A DNA stretch of 64,000 bases, taken from Rhynchosporium graminicola (lineage: Eukaryota > Ascomycota > Leotiomycetes > Helotiales > Ploettnerulaceae). Within the stretch, counting starts at the first letter, position 1. Every line of letters starts with the position of its first letter. Made by a program: the position numbers and the translations under genes. The stretch spans positions 62,001-126,000 of the forward strand of contig FJUW01000043.1 of assembly GCA_900074885.1 (NCBI GenBank), read 5' to 3'. Below, in pieces: positions 24,511 through 37,199 of this stretch. The notes beneath the pieces were generated by a model. It saw nothing but the letters and a program-made list of their open reading frames with translations. It was not told where the DNA came from and did not search any database.

Positions 24511-24700
24511 AGACTGAATATATACTCTATAGATTAAGAGCTTTAAAAAGAAGTAGTTTGGAGGTAAATCGGTATAGTATTTATAGAGCTTTAGTAGTTT
24601 CTAGTTCTGATAATTATAGTATATTAATATTTGGTAGGGTTCACACTAAAAGGCGGTATACCGGCGTTATTTACTGAAGAATCACGCCAAACCGAAGAAT
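24511..24700 (-). repeat. Right terminal inverted repeat of Tc1-like element
   Basis: The inverted partner of 21510-21699, ending CCAAACCGAAGAAT at 24700. Differences between arms are mainly transitions. Confidence 0.95.
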
Positions 24701-25661
24701 CACTGTAATTGGTTAATTGGTGCGGTGCGGTGGTTATGCTTGCAGTGTGAGTGAAGATCACCGGTGGGTGGGGTGGGGGTCGGTACAGTAAGGTAGGTAG
24801 GTAGGTAGGTAGGTAGGTAGGTAGGTAGGTAGGTAGGTAGGTAGGTAGATACCTGGTAGATACTTATACTCGGTATTTTCCGTGCATCGCGCCGCGTACG
24901 GAAAGAATCCGAATATGTTGGTGGGTTTCTCCTTCTTCCTGCGGTTTCCAACTGCCCGTTAAGGGATGATGGATGGGGCTTGTTGATTGGTGATGGGTGA
25001 AGAAGCTTGATCTTACCTAGGTACCGTTGGTAGGGAGGCTGCAATAGAAGGATGGACATGATTGAGAAGTCACGATATCAAGATTTGAAAGAATGAGTAA
25101 GTGGGTGACCGTGTACAGGATATCGCCGGAGCGATCGATACCTAAAACCTTATGGATGGATGGTTAGTGACTTACTTTGCAAGGCGGCAATAAGATTATC
25201 TTGGCGGAGAGGATAAGCTTCCCTCCTCCTCAAACAGGTCCAGCTGAAAAAGATATTGCCCAGCCCTGGCTGGTGTATGGTGAACACAGGCGGCAGATGA
25301 AGACGAGTTTGATGAAGCTGTCTGTGCTGGGCGTGGCGGGTGCCCTAAAGCTTAATTTTCAGCGTGCCGAGAAGCACCACAAACACACACATATTGGACG
25401 AGGAGGTTGGGATATCAAGTTTAGTTTGCATGAAGGCCCAGTAGTGCTAAATAGCCGCCACCAAGTATCCATTTGAGAGTTACATGTGATATCCAGCGAA
25501 TTATCACACCCAGAAAGACTAAACTAAACTCCGTCCTAGGCATTGAAAACCTATCCTACCTAATTCCCAAACTCCGCAGCGTGGCAAGTCCTGCACAACA
25601 CTTCAACACCAAAACGCCCATGTGACAGCAGATCGTAAAAGTAATCACACCAAATCATTTG
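24701..25661. other. Intergenic region right of the Tc1-like element
   Basis: Holds the AGGT array and unannotated sequence downstream of the convergent gene at 25662. No gene is supported; the 119-codon minus frame at 24700-25059 includes the microsatellite. Confidence 0.4.
24791..24848. repeat. AGGT tetranucleotide array
   Basis: About fourteen AGGT units. This is the complement of the CCTA array at 21123, so the two arrays flank the transposon in inverted orientation. Confidence 0.95.
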
Positions 25662-27408
25662 CTAGTAGCTCCCAGGCCATAACTCCACGCTCCCGACATC
25701 GCTCTCCGGACTTGGTCTCTCGGGAATCTCAGCCTCTGGCCCATGGGCTCGTGTTCCTCCGAGTCCCTGTCGACAAAGGTTTTCTTTGGCCCTTGTCGAG
25801 TCTTCCGTCCCAGTTGGCTTCATGCCTGTTACGACGGTAGTGGGAGCGAGTCCCCTTCTCGCTCCGAGATTTGTGCTCTGGAGCCTGGATGCGCTACTAA
25901 TGTTTCTGACCACCGGGGGAGGTGTTGGGTGGGAGGATAAGTTATCAGTTGAATGACTATCACGTCGGACCGCTGGAGGTTGTGAAACAGCAGGTGCATT
26001 TGGTGCCGGAGACAATCTTTGTGAAGGAGACCATTGAGGGTGGGAGGCTGGCACAGGACGGGGGACTTGCTGAGGTGACAACTGCGAGGGAGGACCCGAT
26101 GGTGGTTGTTGCTGGACATACAAAGGAGATGTCGAGTTCCTTGATGGGGGAGTGTATTCAGGAGGTATATACGCATGATGAGCTGGAAGGACGTCTCGCC
26201 CAGAATTAGGGAACGGCGGCGAATAAGAGGGTGGGCTGATGGGATATGCTGGGGAGTTTCCAGTTGAATTTCCTTGCCAATCCCTAACGCTTTGAGGTTG
26301 TTGCCGAGTGTAGCTGAAATTCCTGACTAGCGTGGTCATCATTTGTACGCTCTCTTTCTTCAGAGGCGGAGAAGTTTGAGGGGAGCTGTAAGCCCCTGAG
26401 TTAGGAGCTGTAATATTCTCTGCTCCATATCGCTCGTGAAGAGGACTTTGGAGCAGCTTCAGCCGGTTTGCGTTGCGTCGTTTCATAAGGCAGACAAATA
26501 CTATTGCAAGAGTGGCGAGTAGTAACAGACCACATCCAACAGCGATTCCAATGATCGCCCCGGTTGATAGATTTTTGTGCTTTTTCCTTGGCTTGGAACC
26601 TTGTGGATATGTGATGGCAACTTCATCTTTGGTGAACAAAGTGCTATTCAGCCCAACCACCAGACCACTTGTTGGCCGTTCAGTGCAGCCTGCCCTGAGA
26701 GCAACGAGAACTGTATGACGGTCAACTTGGTTATTTGGAAGCTGGAAGCCTGGAGACAGGGTAACGTACAATTAGAAAGGTACGAGGCATCATCTTCAAG
26801 CTTCAGACAACTTCGGCACGTATGCATACTACCCAGAAATGAATTGTCGTAGGCTTCACAGTAAGAGTACTGTCCGGTAGTCAAGGGCGTTCCCATCCCA
26901 TCTCCCATGGCCTTCCGAATAGGTCCGCACACTGCTTCTGTCGAGCATGGTGTGGAAATTGGACGTGTGGCATTTGATGTGCCAAATACACAGCTATTGA
27001 AAGCAAACCTGAGATTATCTGGTTACATGTAAGTATCAATTGTGCTTGGAGGTGCTGACTTCACTCACAGAAAAACCATCCTTGGTCATTCTCATTGAAG
27101 CTGGTTGCACTGCTCCCTTGGAGACAGTTGAGACAGCTCTGGAACTTCGATCCGACTAGAGTACCGGAAAAGTCGCTATCCTTGCAAACGATGTCTGAGT
27201 CGAAGGTATTCGAGGCATTGGGGTCCGAGGCATCGGACAATGGAGTGTCCATGCACATAGGTGCACATGCCGAATATGGTGTGACCTGTAAGGCTGAAGC
27301 TGGGTTCAACAGCACCACAGCAATGGCGAGTGTTGAGATAGTGGCTTTCGAAGCCCTTCTGGTCGGGATGGCCGAGAAATTCTCGCCTCTGGGTTTTCGA
27401 AAGATCAT
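25662..27408 (-). CDS. Single-pass membrane protein with Cys-rich ectodomain (paralogue B)
   Basis: Predicted 545 residues of unknown function. Exons on the minus strand are 27408-27069, 27018-26770 and 26710-25662, in frame throughout. I chose the Met at 27408 because a hydrophobic signal-like segment (ISTLAIAVVLLNPASA) follows it; an upstream in-frame Met at 27498 would add 30 residues. The ectodomain has the same Cys spacing as the gene at 18811: CAPMCMD, CLNCLQ, CSTEAVCG, CRSCLK and RAGC. A membrane helix (IIGIAVGCGLLLLATLAIVFV) precedes a basic stop and a roughly 240-residue Pro/Ser/Gln-rich tail. Introns 1 and 2 match paralogue A in position and phase; A has one extra intron after CSTE. 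It converges on paralogue A across the transposon. The function may be surface sensing, but that is inference from architecture only. Confidence 0.8.
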
Positions 27409-29221
27409 CTTGAGTGTTCTTCCGCAACAGTTTCCAGCCGCAGCCTGACCGTTGAGGGCATGAGGAATGCGGAATAGAGCAGGGCCAACAAAAAACACAA
27501 AACCAACCCAAACAGAGAGACAAGAGAAAATGGTGAAGACGGCTGGTTGACGCGAGGCTCGCCATCATATAAACACGAGCTCCCCGAGCTCCACCTCCGA
27601 CTATCGATAGAGAGTTCAACACACCTCACATATAAACCCCTGCAGCACCGCTCACAGAGATGCCAGTCGATGACCTTGCTCCCCCCCGCTCTCTGTGCTT
27701 GCAGCTTTGACAGCCAGACCAGACCAAAGCCCGCCACTTACGAGCCATGTTTCCCAGACTCATCCGACATTCCCAGTCGCCCGTTGACCATGGTGTTGGA
27801 ACAGATGATAACAGCGGTGCTCTTCCTGCCTTGCTAAATTCTTACATCCTTCGTGAATGAACGCGAATGCTCCAATGGGAAGACCAGGACCAGGTATGGC
27901 GCGCTTGGTCGCAGGAGCCGTGGCCCTGTAAGCCCGCAGCCATCAAGATTTGTGTGGTTGAAAAACGCAACAAGATTCAGCGGGGGATGTCCAACGGCCA
28001 AGGGTCTTAAGCGAGGCCAATGGGAATGCTGCAACAAGCGCTGGAGAGAAATATCCTTGATTGCAACGCAGACACTTGCAGATAATTAATATAATATACC
28101 GTAGCAGTTCAGAAGAATCGCGCAGGTCCACCTATAAGAGGAGGATCCAACTTTCAGACGAATACTCATGTTTCTATAGGCTCGTGGACGGACTGAGAAG
28201 CAAAGGTCTCAATAGTCGAAGCTTTTTCGAAGGCTTTAGGGCAGAAGTATCCTCCCTCTACTACTGTGTTTGACGACCCTGGCAAAAGCATCAATTCGAG
28301 AGCGCGCGCGATTCTTCTGAATTACTATAGTACCGGCAAAGCACTGGTAATCTGGTAGCCTGGCTCATCAATCTTGCATATTGTACGGTCTAGCGAGCTT
28401 GAAAAGGTTGAGAACCATGAGCTAAGAGCTCGTCAGGAGATAGGCGACGCAGTTCGGTCTAACAGCCATGCCTTGTCCTCTTGGATCGGAGATGATATGA
28501 TGGCCTCTGTAGACCTAGTCTCTCTGCAACATTGCGTTTGCTTAGTCTGAAATATACTTCGTAGAACATACGATCTCGTGAAAGTTGTGCTTATATCCAA
28601 GTCCAACGCGCTCAGTACACGCGGCAGCGCCGCGGCAGCGGTAAAGAATGTGATAGAGACTGCATGTGGAGAAGAAGTCTGCATGTCCACATATGCCATA
28701 TTCTGAGAAATACATTTGCACCTCGTAAGTCTGCTGCCAAGTGACTTACTTCCACGAAGGCAAAGTGGAGGGAAGCAGGATAGACCCACATAAACCGTGA
28801 CGCTATCCATGTAACGGCAGCTCCCGAGCGCTTGCAAGTATGACACCGACTCAGGGTGGTGGGATAACCGCGTTTGTTGAACTCGAAGGTTTCCTTATCA
28901 ATGAGCAGTAGTTCCCATCCCGCAGTCAATCCATGCTACGCCCTCAGGTGTGCCAATTGTGTGTTGTCTCACTTGACGTCCATCCACTGATGCTTCCCAT
29001 CGGGAGTTCGGGTCGGGATTCTGTGCATAATTTTGCCTGAGCTGGATATGGCGTTGTTGGTTTTATTAGGTTTCAAGGAAGCCAGCCATACAGAAAAGGG
29101 CTGGAGAGGCCTAATTGTATGGGAAATCTTTTTTTCTGGAGTTCCATGAGTCCTTGTTTTGGTTCCGAGCATGTAGGTAGGTACAAACAAGGATACATCT
29201 GCGGTGATCATGATCATACAG
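27409..29221. other. Intergenic region upstream of paralogue B
   Basis: Contains the likely promoter of the minus-strand gene. A 105-codon minus frame (28612-28929) includes a GTAAGT splice donor-like site but has no recognisable domain, so no gene is called. Nothing else is supported. Confidence 0.4.
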
Positions 29222-29227
29222 CACAAC
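29222..29227. repeat. Target-site duplication CACAAC, left
   Basis: The same six bases occur at 49881-49886, immediately outside the two inverted-repeat ends at 29228 and 49880. Confidence 0.8.
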
Positions 29228-29312
29228 TATGGCGGTAGATAACGAGTGGGTGTCTCATCTGAGATTTTAGCGTTTTTTCACAGGAAAAACCCAGGAACAC
29301 CAGAATATTCAA
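29228..29312 (+). repeat. Left terminal inverted repeat of outer element
   Basis: Matches the reverse complement of 49796-49880 with about two differences (CACAGGAAAAACCC versus CACGGGAAAACCC). Confidence 0.9.
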
Positions 29313-29499
29313 TTATTAATAACTACTAATACAAACAACTATAGTTTTTGGATATATACCTTATAGATATCCTAGATAATAGATATTAATATTTTAGAAA
29401 GATATAAAAGGTTAAAGTAATAGTCGAAGACGAGTTTCCTTTACTACTACTTCAACTTAACTCTATAAAGTACGTGTTTATATAGTAGTATATAGTAAT

Positions 29500-29715
29500 T
29501 GTTACGGCAGGGCACAGGGGGTGATAATGACTTGTATTCGCCCTTAAGGGTGCGCGTAGTAAAGAGAAGAAAAGATAAGGAGAAGAGGTTCTACTCTCGA
29601 CTCCTTCCTTAAGGTATAGCCGTAGGGCTATACTAACTAATCTGCCGCGGCTGCTAAGGCTCGCTTACCCCCTCGTGCCTAGAGGCCTGAGGCTCCTCAC
29701 GTACAGGTCGTGATA
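29500..29715 (-). repeat. LTR of element C (left)
   Basis: 216 bp, TG...TA (CA changed to TA). Its sequence is much less RIP-altered than its surroundings; the GC-rich half near 29640-29710 is nearly identical to the right LTR. Confidence 0.9.
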
Positions 29716-31843
29716 TTACCCCCCTCTCTTATAAGGCTTCGTCCCCGAAGCGTGAAAAAACCGCTACTTCTCGCTACCTCTCTTAAAGAATTATATACGA
29801 GTAGTAGCTATTATAGGCTTATCGTCCTCTAACTCGCTATAGTTATTAATACTATTATTATACGCTTCTAGCTATTTTAAGAGAAATCTTAGGGGGCCTT
29901 TCGCAGTCGGATACCGTAAGTAGAAACGCTTAAGTAAGTAAGGAGCTATTATAGCGTCTAAGCAGAGGTACTATTCGAGGTCGTCGTTAGCTCCGGTCTA
30001 CTTGATTTAGTACTATAAAGTACTGCGAGAGACCCTAGAACCTAAGATAGCTTTAATCTCCTATTCGTCTTACTCTAGTAATAGTTAGATTAGTACTAGT
30101 ACTTATTGTACTTATCTTAGTAGCGGGTTTTCGGTGTATTTATATAGCGAATATAAGTAGAAAACAGAGTAGATTTACTACTCCTCTAGTAACTTAAGTT
30201 TCTAACTCTCCCTTACCTTTTCTAGTACTTCTACTAGTCTATACTACTTATTAGAGAGCTTCTATGAAGGTCTATCTATCTTCTAATTCGCTATAGAAAT
30301 AAGAACTAAATCTCTAACTTCCTAATCTATCTCGCGGCAACTACGATTAGCTAGCCGCTCTATTTTATCTTATTGATTTTTAAGCGAGGATTTAGCGAAT
30401 TCGGTAGTATCTAGTATTCGGGTTGCTATACGTAGCGTATCCTCACGATTAAGAGCCTCTATAGCGATAGCTAGTAATAAAGGGTTATTTAGGTCCTAAG
30501 AAGTTCTTACTTTATAACTATTTAATAGCTAAAATAGTAATATAGTACTAAGAGACTTATAAGGAAGCGTAAGCTATACGATATCTATAACTAGTAGAAG
30601 CGAGCTCTAATTATCTTAGTAATACGAGCAGAATAGATATAATCTCTACTTAATATACTAGTTTATAACCTCTATTTAACTATCGATATTTAGGTTATAA
30701 GCGGTAGTAAGCTTAACCTTTATACTAAGGATTCGATAGTACTCGTTCCAGAAACTAGAAATAAACTATAGTCTCTGATCTAAGACTATAGAATCTAATA
30801 TACCGAAGTATCGACTCTAATAGATAGCGAATAGCTTAGCTATTTATTATATTATAATCGTCTTATAGTAAGGAATTAATACCGGTTTCTTAGATAGTCT
30901 ATCTATTATTACGAAAGCCGTATTATAACCTCTCTCATCTAGTAGTAACTTAGTGAAATCTATAATCAGGTATTAGTAAGAGCGTACGAGAATAAGTAGA
31001 GAGTAGAGAAAACCAGGAGTCTTATCTCTCTTCGCTTTTATATAAGTATAACTATAATTTACGATATACTTAATAGTATCTATAGTTATACCCTTCTAAT
31101 AATAGCTTCGTCTAAGAAGTAGCTTAACCTTCGAGTTACCTACGTATACTACTTAAGGTTAAGCGTAGATATAACGAATTAGCGCTATTCGTAGCTTAGG
31201 GGGTTCGGTAGGGATTTCTAATTATCCTTTATAGAATAGTTTACTATTTAATAGTTAGTAGTCGGAATAGTTATATTTCGCCTTATTATAGAGTAACTCT
31301 AACTCTAGCGACTTCTTATTTACTAAGAAAACTCGGTCGATAATATCATAGTTTTCGATATTATAAGTAACTATAGAGGTAGCGTTAAGAGCTTCCCCTA
31401 CGAGAAATTCTTCCTCTATAAGTAAGTCGATTAGTAAACCGGGATTATAGGTTTTCTCTTATGAAACAGTCTTAAGAGTAGTAATAGGAAAGATCTCGAC
31501 TAGCTAATCTAATAATAAGCTATAGACTTCTTTAACGCAGTCGAATTCAGCTATTTAAGAGGACTAGCTAAGTTCCTAGAGTACTTCCGAGCTGATTTTA
31601 TCGTTTAGGATTAGCTATTAGTTCCGAAGTATATACTTCCTAGCTTCTAATAGTAATAGGTCTTAATCTCGTTATAATAGCGTATTAGCTAGAGTATTTA
31701 TAACTCCTATTCAGTATATAATCTTAAAGTAGAATTAAGCGAAGAATTCAGCTTATCTCGCTTACTATATATTAAGATCCTTAGTTATTATGAAATACTC
31801 TAAAGTATAGTAATTAGTATAGATATAAATAGTTTTCTATACT
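29716..31843 (-). mobile_element. Internal region of element C, 3' part
   Basis: AT-rich and stop-filled sequence between the left LTR of C and the insertion point of A. In the minus orientation this is the downstream (RNase H/integrase) side. I could not read an intact motif here. Confidence 0.5.
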
Positions 31844-31848
31844 CTAAG

Positions 31849-32083
31849 TGTGACGCTTGCTCTAGAAAGGTCTCAAAACTACCTGAGTAATAAGACCTCA
31901 TATTACTATGAATATGAAGTAGTAAGAATCACTTGAGAATCTATAACTAAGGAGTGAAGAAGTAGAGAGAGAATAGAAGTATATATATGAAAAGGGGCCC
32001 CTAAACTCTACTCGTGTAATCTCGCTTAGCAGTAAGTATTTCTACTAATAGGGAGAGACATCAAAACCTAACTAGTAATTATA
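31849..32083 (-). repeat. LTR of element A (left)
   Basis: 235 bp, aligned end to end with 36634-36868. The terminal CA has become TA. Confidence 0.9.
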
Positions 32084-33302
32084 CTACCCCCACCTCAGAA
32101 AAAAGCTCGCCCTCGAGCGTTAGTCTATCTCCTTATTACTATTAAGGTAGTCGTAATTATTAATTCTATCGTAGAAAGCTTTTAGCTAATTAGGTAATCT
32201 AGTAGGAGGTCTAGCTTATATTAGGTTATTAAAGTGGAATTATTATAGCTTAGCAGGAGCGTATTTAATATCTATAGTATTATACTATATAAGATCGATA
32301 TCTTGATTTAACTAGGAAACTCGGTATAAGAAGCTATTGCGCTGCTTGCGGCACGTAAGTATATCTTCGATCTCCTATTTATTATTACTAGTGATATTAA
32401 TAGGTAGTAGTAGCAGTGAGGTTTATCCTAGTAAGGGGTCGTTTAGATACTTCTGTAGTTTAGTAGCAGGGAATACGTTATATACTTTTATACTAGTAGG
32501 GAGCTCTAGGTGATAAGAGCTTCTGACTTTTTTAATTATACGGAAGGGTCTATTAGTCAGGAAGTCGAGTTTTTTACTAGGTCGAGTACTTGTAAAGTAG
32601 CGTATATCTAGCTAGATAAGGTCGTCTATAGTAAAGTCGACTTTATAGCGTGAGCGATTATAGGATTAGGATATCTTAGCTTATATACGTTAGAGGCTAG
32701 ATTAAGTAGTAGTCTAAGCGTCGCGTAAGCGATTAGTATAATCTAGAGCTTACTAAGTATTTAACTTATTAGTAAGCGTAATAGAGTTAGGTAAGTCTTT
32801 CTAATTCTAATTAACGCGAGGTATATATCTATAAACGACTTTAAAGGGTAAGAGACCTCTAAGGGATTCGTAAGGGAGAGTTATCTAGGTATAGTCTATA
32901 ATAAGTAAGAATTCCGACTAGTTATCTTAATAGTAAGAGATAAAAGGTCGTAATCTGCGTTAGAGATATTAGTTATAAATCTCTATTTAGCTATCTGTTT
33001 ATAGGTAGTCTACTGCAGAAAGCTATCTTTTAGTACTAAGAATTATAATAACTATAGTTTAAAAACGGGAAACGAATTAAGGCCCTCTATTAGAGGTAAT
33101 TATTAATAGAGCTCTGAAATAGCGATATACGTAGTATAAGTAAAGCTTTATAAGGTCGCGCGTATCAGAGGTCTTTCGGTATAGAATACTAATTACTTAT
33201 TTGCTAAAACGGTCGATAAATACGAGAACGTTATTATAGCTATATTTATCGCGGTTAAAGCTATAGTAGTCGATTATAATATGCTCCTATAGATATAATA
33301 GT

Positions 33303-33303
33303 N
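33303..33303. other. Single N: assembly gap or join in element A
   Basis: The N falls inside the reverse-transcriptase region. Sequence to its left matches the left side of the 45055-45339 region of element B, and sequence to its right is RT. The missing catalytic core of RT is probably lost in this join. Confidence 0.85.
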
Positions 33304-36300
33304 AATATCTTAGTAGTAGAGATTCTAGCTAGCGTTTTATCGATTAATAGTAGTAGATATTAATCCTTCCTCGTAAGGTTATTAAGTGCGCGAAAGTCGA
33401 TATAGAATCTTAGACTTCTATTAGCTTTCTTAACGAAAAGAATAAGTGCAGCGTATAGTGCTTAAGAAGGTTCGATGAAACCTTTAGCTAAGTTATTAGT
33501 AATATACGCCTTAATAACTTCAAGTTCTTCAGCTAATATCTTATATAAGGGGGAGTATTTAAGGTTCTTCTCGGCCCTTTCCTTAAGCTTAATTCGGTGA
33601 TTATATAAGCGATAAGAAAGGAGAATATCACTAGCTTCCTTAGAAAAGACGTATACTTACTAGCTATACTCGTAAGGGATCTATAGTTCTAAATCTAATT
33701 CGCTTAAGCTAATAGTAAATTACTAGGTAGTTTTATAACGTTCTATAAGGTCGATAGTTAAAGATACGATAGTAGTATTACGTTACTAAACTACGATTTA
33801 GTTATTAAGAAGCTTATCTATCTCGTGAAGGGTAATAGAGAAGATCTTATTATTAGAAGACTTCTAGCGTTTATATAAGAGATAGAAGGCTAGGCTACTA
33901 ATCGTGTAAATCTCTAGCGTAAGAGGCTCTAGAAGAGGTCTAAGTATACGAGGTGATCTTTATCGCTTCCGAAATGTCGTAGTAGCTATTTTTATACTTT
34001 AAGTAGCTTCTATTAAGTCGCGAGACGGTATTCCGAGTAACTATTAGTCTATAGTATGAATTATATAAGCGTAGTCTTATACGTAAGTCTTTAACGTAGA
34101 GACTTCTAATTAGAGTTAAAGTAGAGATTCACGCGGGATATAGGTGATAATATCGCTAAATCGTACGTACTTTAGCTATATATTAGTAGCTTCTCTAGAG
34201 TATAAAGACTTCTCTTTATTACTTTGTTCTTATTCTTTAGGTAATAAATACTTAGGCTTATCGTATCTATAATAAGTAGTATAAACGCCGGAGAAATAGT
34301 CCTAACTGATCGGTAGTAGTAATAGAGGGTTAGTTACTTATAGAATACTCTCTAAGGGAGAGTTTTAGATATTTTTATAGCTATAAGTCTCCTTAGAAAT
34401 GCGCTTTCGAGCTAGTAATAGTTATTTAATAATAGAGATAGAGTTAATAACAGCTCGAATATTAATAAGAGAGTTAGCTATATTTTATTATTACTCGTAC
34501 GCTTCCTAGAACTAATTAAGGCGTTCGTTTCGTTCGTTAGCGTTATATTAGTAGCGCTAGTAGGTACGGTATTTACGTAAGTCCTTAATCTCGATCGGAG
34601 AGCTATAAATATTACTAGGAGGAGTATATAGTAGCTAAATGATCTATCGTTTAGAGGTATCTAAGAGTACTTGATATTCCGAAAGCCAGGTCCTTCCGAG
34701 TATAATACTATAGTTTCCGAGAGTAGTAATAAGAAAGGAGGTAAATACCTGAACGTGATAATCTACTATTAAATTAAGTATCGTATAGTAACTAATAGTA
34801 TTACTATTAATACTATTAAAGCTTTTAATAGGAATTACGTTTAGTAGAAAGTAAATTAAAAGTTTTAAGAAGAAGGAAAGGGATTTAAGAAAAGAATAAT
34901 TAATAAAATAGTATCTATTAGCTCTAGAATCGAGAAGTATAAGTAGCTTATACGAGAGTCTATTCTTAGTAAGAGTAGCACGTATAGTAAACGATTAACT
35001 AATAAGAAGCTTAATAAGGTTAAGATATCGTATATCTCGTATATTACTTAGGAAGGAGTCTTTCCCTAGGCGTAGTCTTTTACTAGTAGTTTAATATACT
35101 CCTAGGCGTTATTATACGTTTCTTCTAGCTTATTATTAACGTTATTATTAGCGTTAATTACGTTAATTCGATACGGAGTATTAGGTCGAGCTAACGACGA
35201 GCGTAGGTATAAGGTAGGCGTAAAGTGATAAGGAGTATTCGCTAGCGATTATATATAAGGCGTATCGTTTCGTGCAGAGTATAGTACTTATTTACTAGTT
35301 ATACTAGTATTCTCGGGCGTAGGAAGACTAATTTGCGGATAAGAAGAGGAGTTAGTATTATAGCGCTAGGAGGAGGTATTTATAGGGCGTTCCCGAGTCG
35401 CGCTAGCCTTAGCCGAAGACTCGGAATAGTAAGTCTTTTCAATAAATTAACTTTAGTCTTTAGCTTATATAGCTTTAACGTATTCTTCTAGTGTCCTTAA
35501 CGTTTAGTACTATTAGAAGAGCTATTTCCGTAGCTATATAAGTAGCTTCTCTTATAAGTCTATTTTCAGAGTCGATTAATTATTTACTCTAGCTTTACGA
35601 GCTAGCGTACGAAACTCGTAATAGAACGTCTAGAAGGTCTACTTATAATCTATCTTTAGCGCGGAGTAGCTAGCTCTTATAGTTTATTAGTCGTATAGAT
35701 TAGATAAGAAAAAGACAAGTTAAGTGATTATATCGAGTGAATCGATTATACTACTTTCTTTATTATATTCTAGTTCTAAGAATAAGAGTTCTAAGTAAGT
35801 TCTAGCTATTCTTTCTATTTAGTTAAGTAACTAATCTTTATAGTAATCTTTATTAATAAAGTAGCTAGAGTAGCGCCGGAGGGCGTTATATATCTATACT
35901 TCCTAGAGTTTTAGAGAGTAGTCGATTTTATTAGAGAGCTTATTTAGAAAGTTCGGTATCTTCTCTATACGCGTAGCGTATAATATTAATAATATTCCTC
36001 CGGTAGATTATTCTCGATAACGATTATTAGGCATAGGAGTAGTATTATCTTCTTTAATTAATAGTAGTAGTATTATACGCGATTAAACGTTATTAAACGA
36101 TATAGACTTAGTAGAGCGCTAAGTAGTTAACTAGCGTAGTTCTAGGAACTTATCTTATAACTAGCGTAGTTCTATAGATAAGTTAGCGTTTAATTATCTC
36201 TCTTCTGTGAGCTTCCTTTCTGCCTCTTATAGCTAGTAAGCGCGGTCTTCCTATGAGTTATTTATAGTTACTATTAATATAGGGGTATTATCAGGGAGGT

Positions 36301-36633
36301 TTAGCGACTTAGTAAGTTCGTTAATTATAATAGGGGTTAAGGAGCTTAACTCGGACGAGGCGTTATCGCGAGTACTCTCTACTATAGAGAGAGGTAGGTT
36401 ATAGCGAGTATTACGAGTCGCCGAAGAATAGGAGGTAGAGAGAGTCGGAGAACCGGTAGTCGATTTATCGGACTTAGGTTACTTCGGTTTAGGTGCTATT
36501 CTTTAAGTTTATACTTAATATAAGCCTTCTCTATATAGTATAGTCTCCTGCGTTTAGTAGCTCTAGGCATAGAGGTATAATATAAGTAGATATTTACTAT
36601 CTTCCTAGACGTAAGTAAAAGAGTTATAGATAA

Positions 36634-36868
36634 TATAACGCTTACTTTAGAAAGGTCTTAAAACTACCTGAGTAATAAGACTTTATATTACTATGAATAT
36701 AAAGTAGTAAGAATCACTTGAGAATCTATAACTAAGGAGTGAAGAAGTAGAGAGAGAATAGAAGTATATATATGAAAAGGGGCCCCTAAACTCTACTCGT
36801 ATAATCTCGCTTAGTAGTAAGTGTTTCCACTAATAGGGAGAGACCTCCAAACCTGACCAGTCGTCACA
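36634..36868 (-). repeat. LTR of element A (right)
   Basis: 235 bp, ending GTCGTCACA followed by target duplication CTAAG. It is duplicated at 39209-39443 as part of the probable assembly overlap. Confidence 0.9.
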
Positions 36869-37199
36869 CTAAGTAGCTTAGGCTTATACTACTAGAAGGA
36901 GCGAAAGATAGCAAGGAGCTTCTTATTATAGATCAGGTAATTCAGCTTTATATTAATTATTATTTTAGAGAAGAAATTAACCAGATAGAATATTCTATCT
37001 TCTTAAAGTTATAAGAGTATACTAGCTACTACCCTATCCGAAGAGTCGGTTTCGAGTCTAGTCTATTTGAATAGGTCGTAATAATATAAGATAGATACTA
37101 TCTATAAGGCGTACTATAGACGCTTCTATACTTCCTTATAAGCTCTATCGAAGTGAAAGGGGACGTCTTTTCTAGTTAGTAATATAAGTAGTTAGCAGA

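Larger units (their letters stand above)
21510..24700 (+). mobile_element. RIP-degraded Tc1/mariner-like DNA transposon
   Basis: A 3191-bp element bounded by 190-bp terminal inverted repeats starting ATTCTTCGGTTTGGCG. The left arm is 21510-21699 and the right arm 24511-24700, differing by a handful of mostly C/T changes. The interior has no long open frame, but a transposase relic is readable on the plus strand. The right half (about 22.8-24.5 kb) has degenerate, low-complexity sequence including GGTACTAGTA-type repeats at 24250-24345, perhaps a second decayed gene on the minus strand. The flanks do not show an unambiguous TA duplication. The length and long TIRs fit the larger fungal mariner relatives. 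Confidence 0.85.
31849..36868 (-). mobile_element. Gypsy-type LTR retrotransposon A, nested in C, RIP-degraded
   Basis: 235-bp LTRs at 31849-32083 and 36634-36868 are flanked by CTAAG on both sides (31844-31848 and 36869-36873). The LTR begins TGTGACG and ends CGTCACA in its unmutated form. The polypurine-tract complement (CTACCCCCACCTCAG) follows the left LTR, so the element is on the minus strand. A reverse-transcriptase fragment (FVKKANRSLRFYIDFRALNN) is readable on the minus strand near 33400-33455. An N at 33303 interrupts the RT core and no YxDD motif is present. Confidence 0.85.

Noticed and set aside
28433..28929. Minus-strand frames with a GTAAGT donor-like site
   Set aside because: Two overlapping frames compete, no matching acceptor gives a longer protein, and no domain is recognised.
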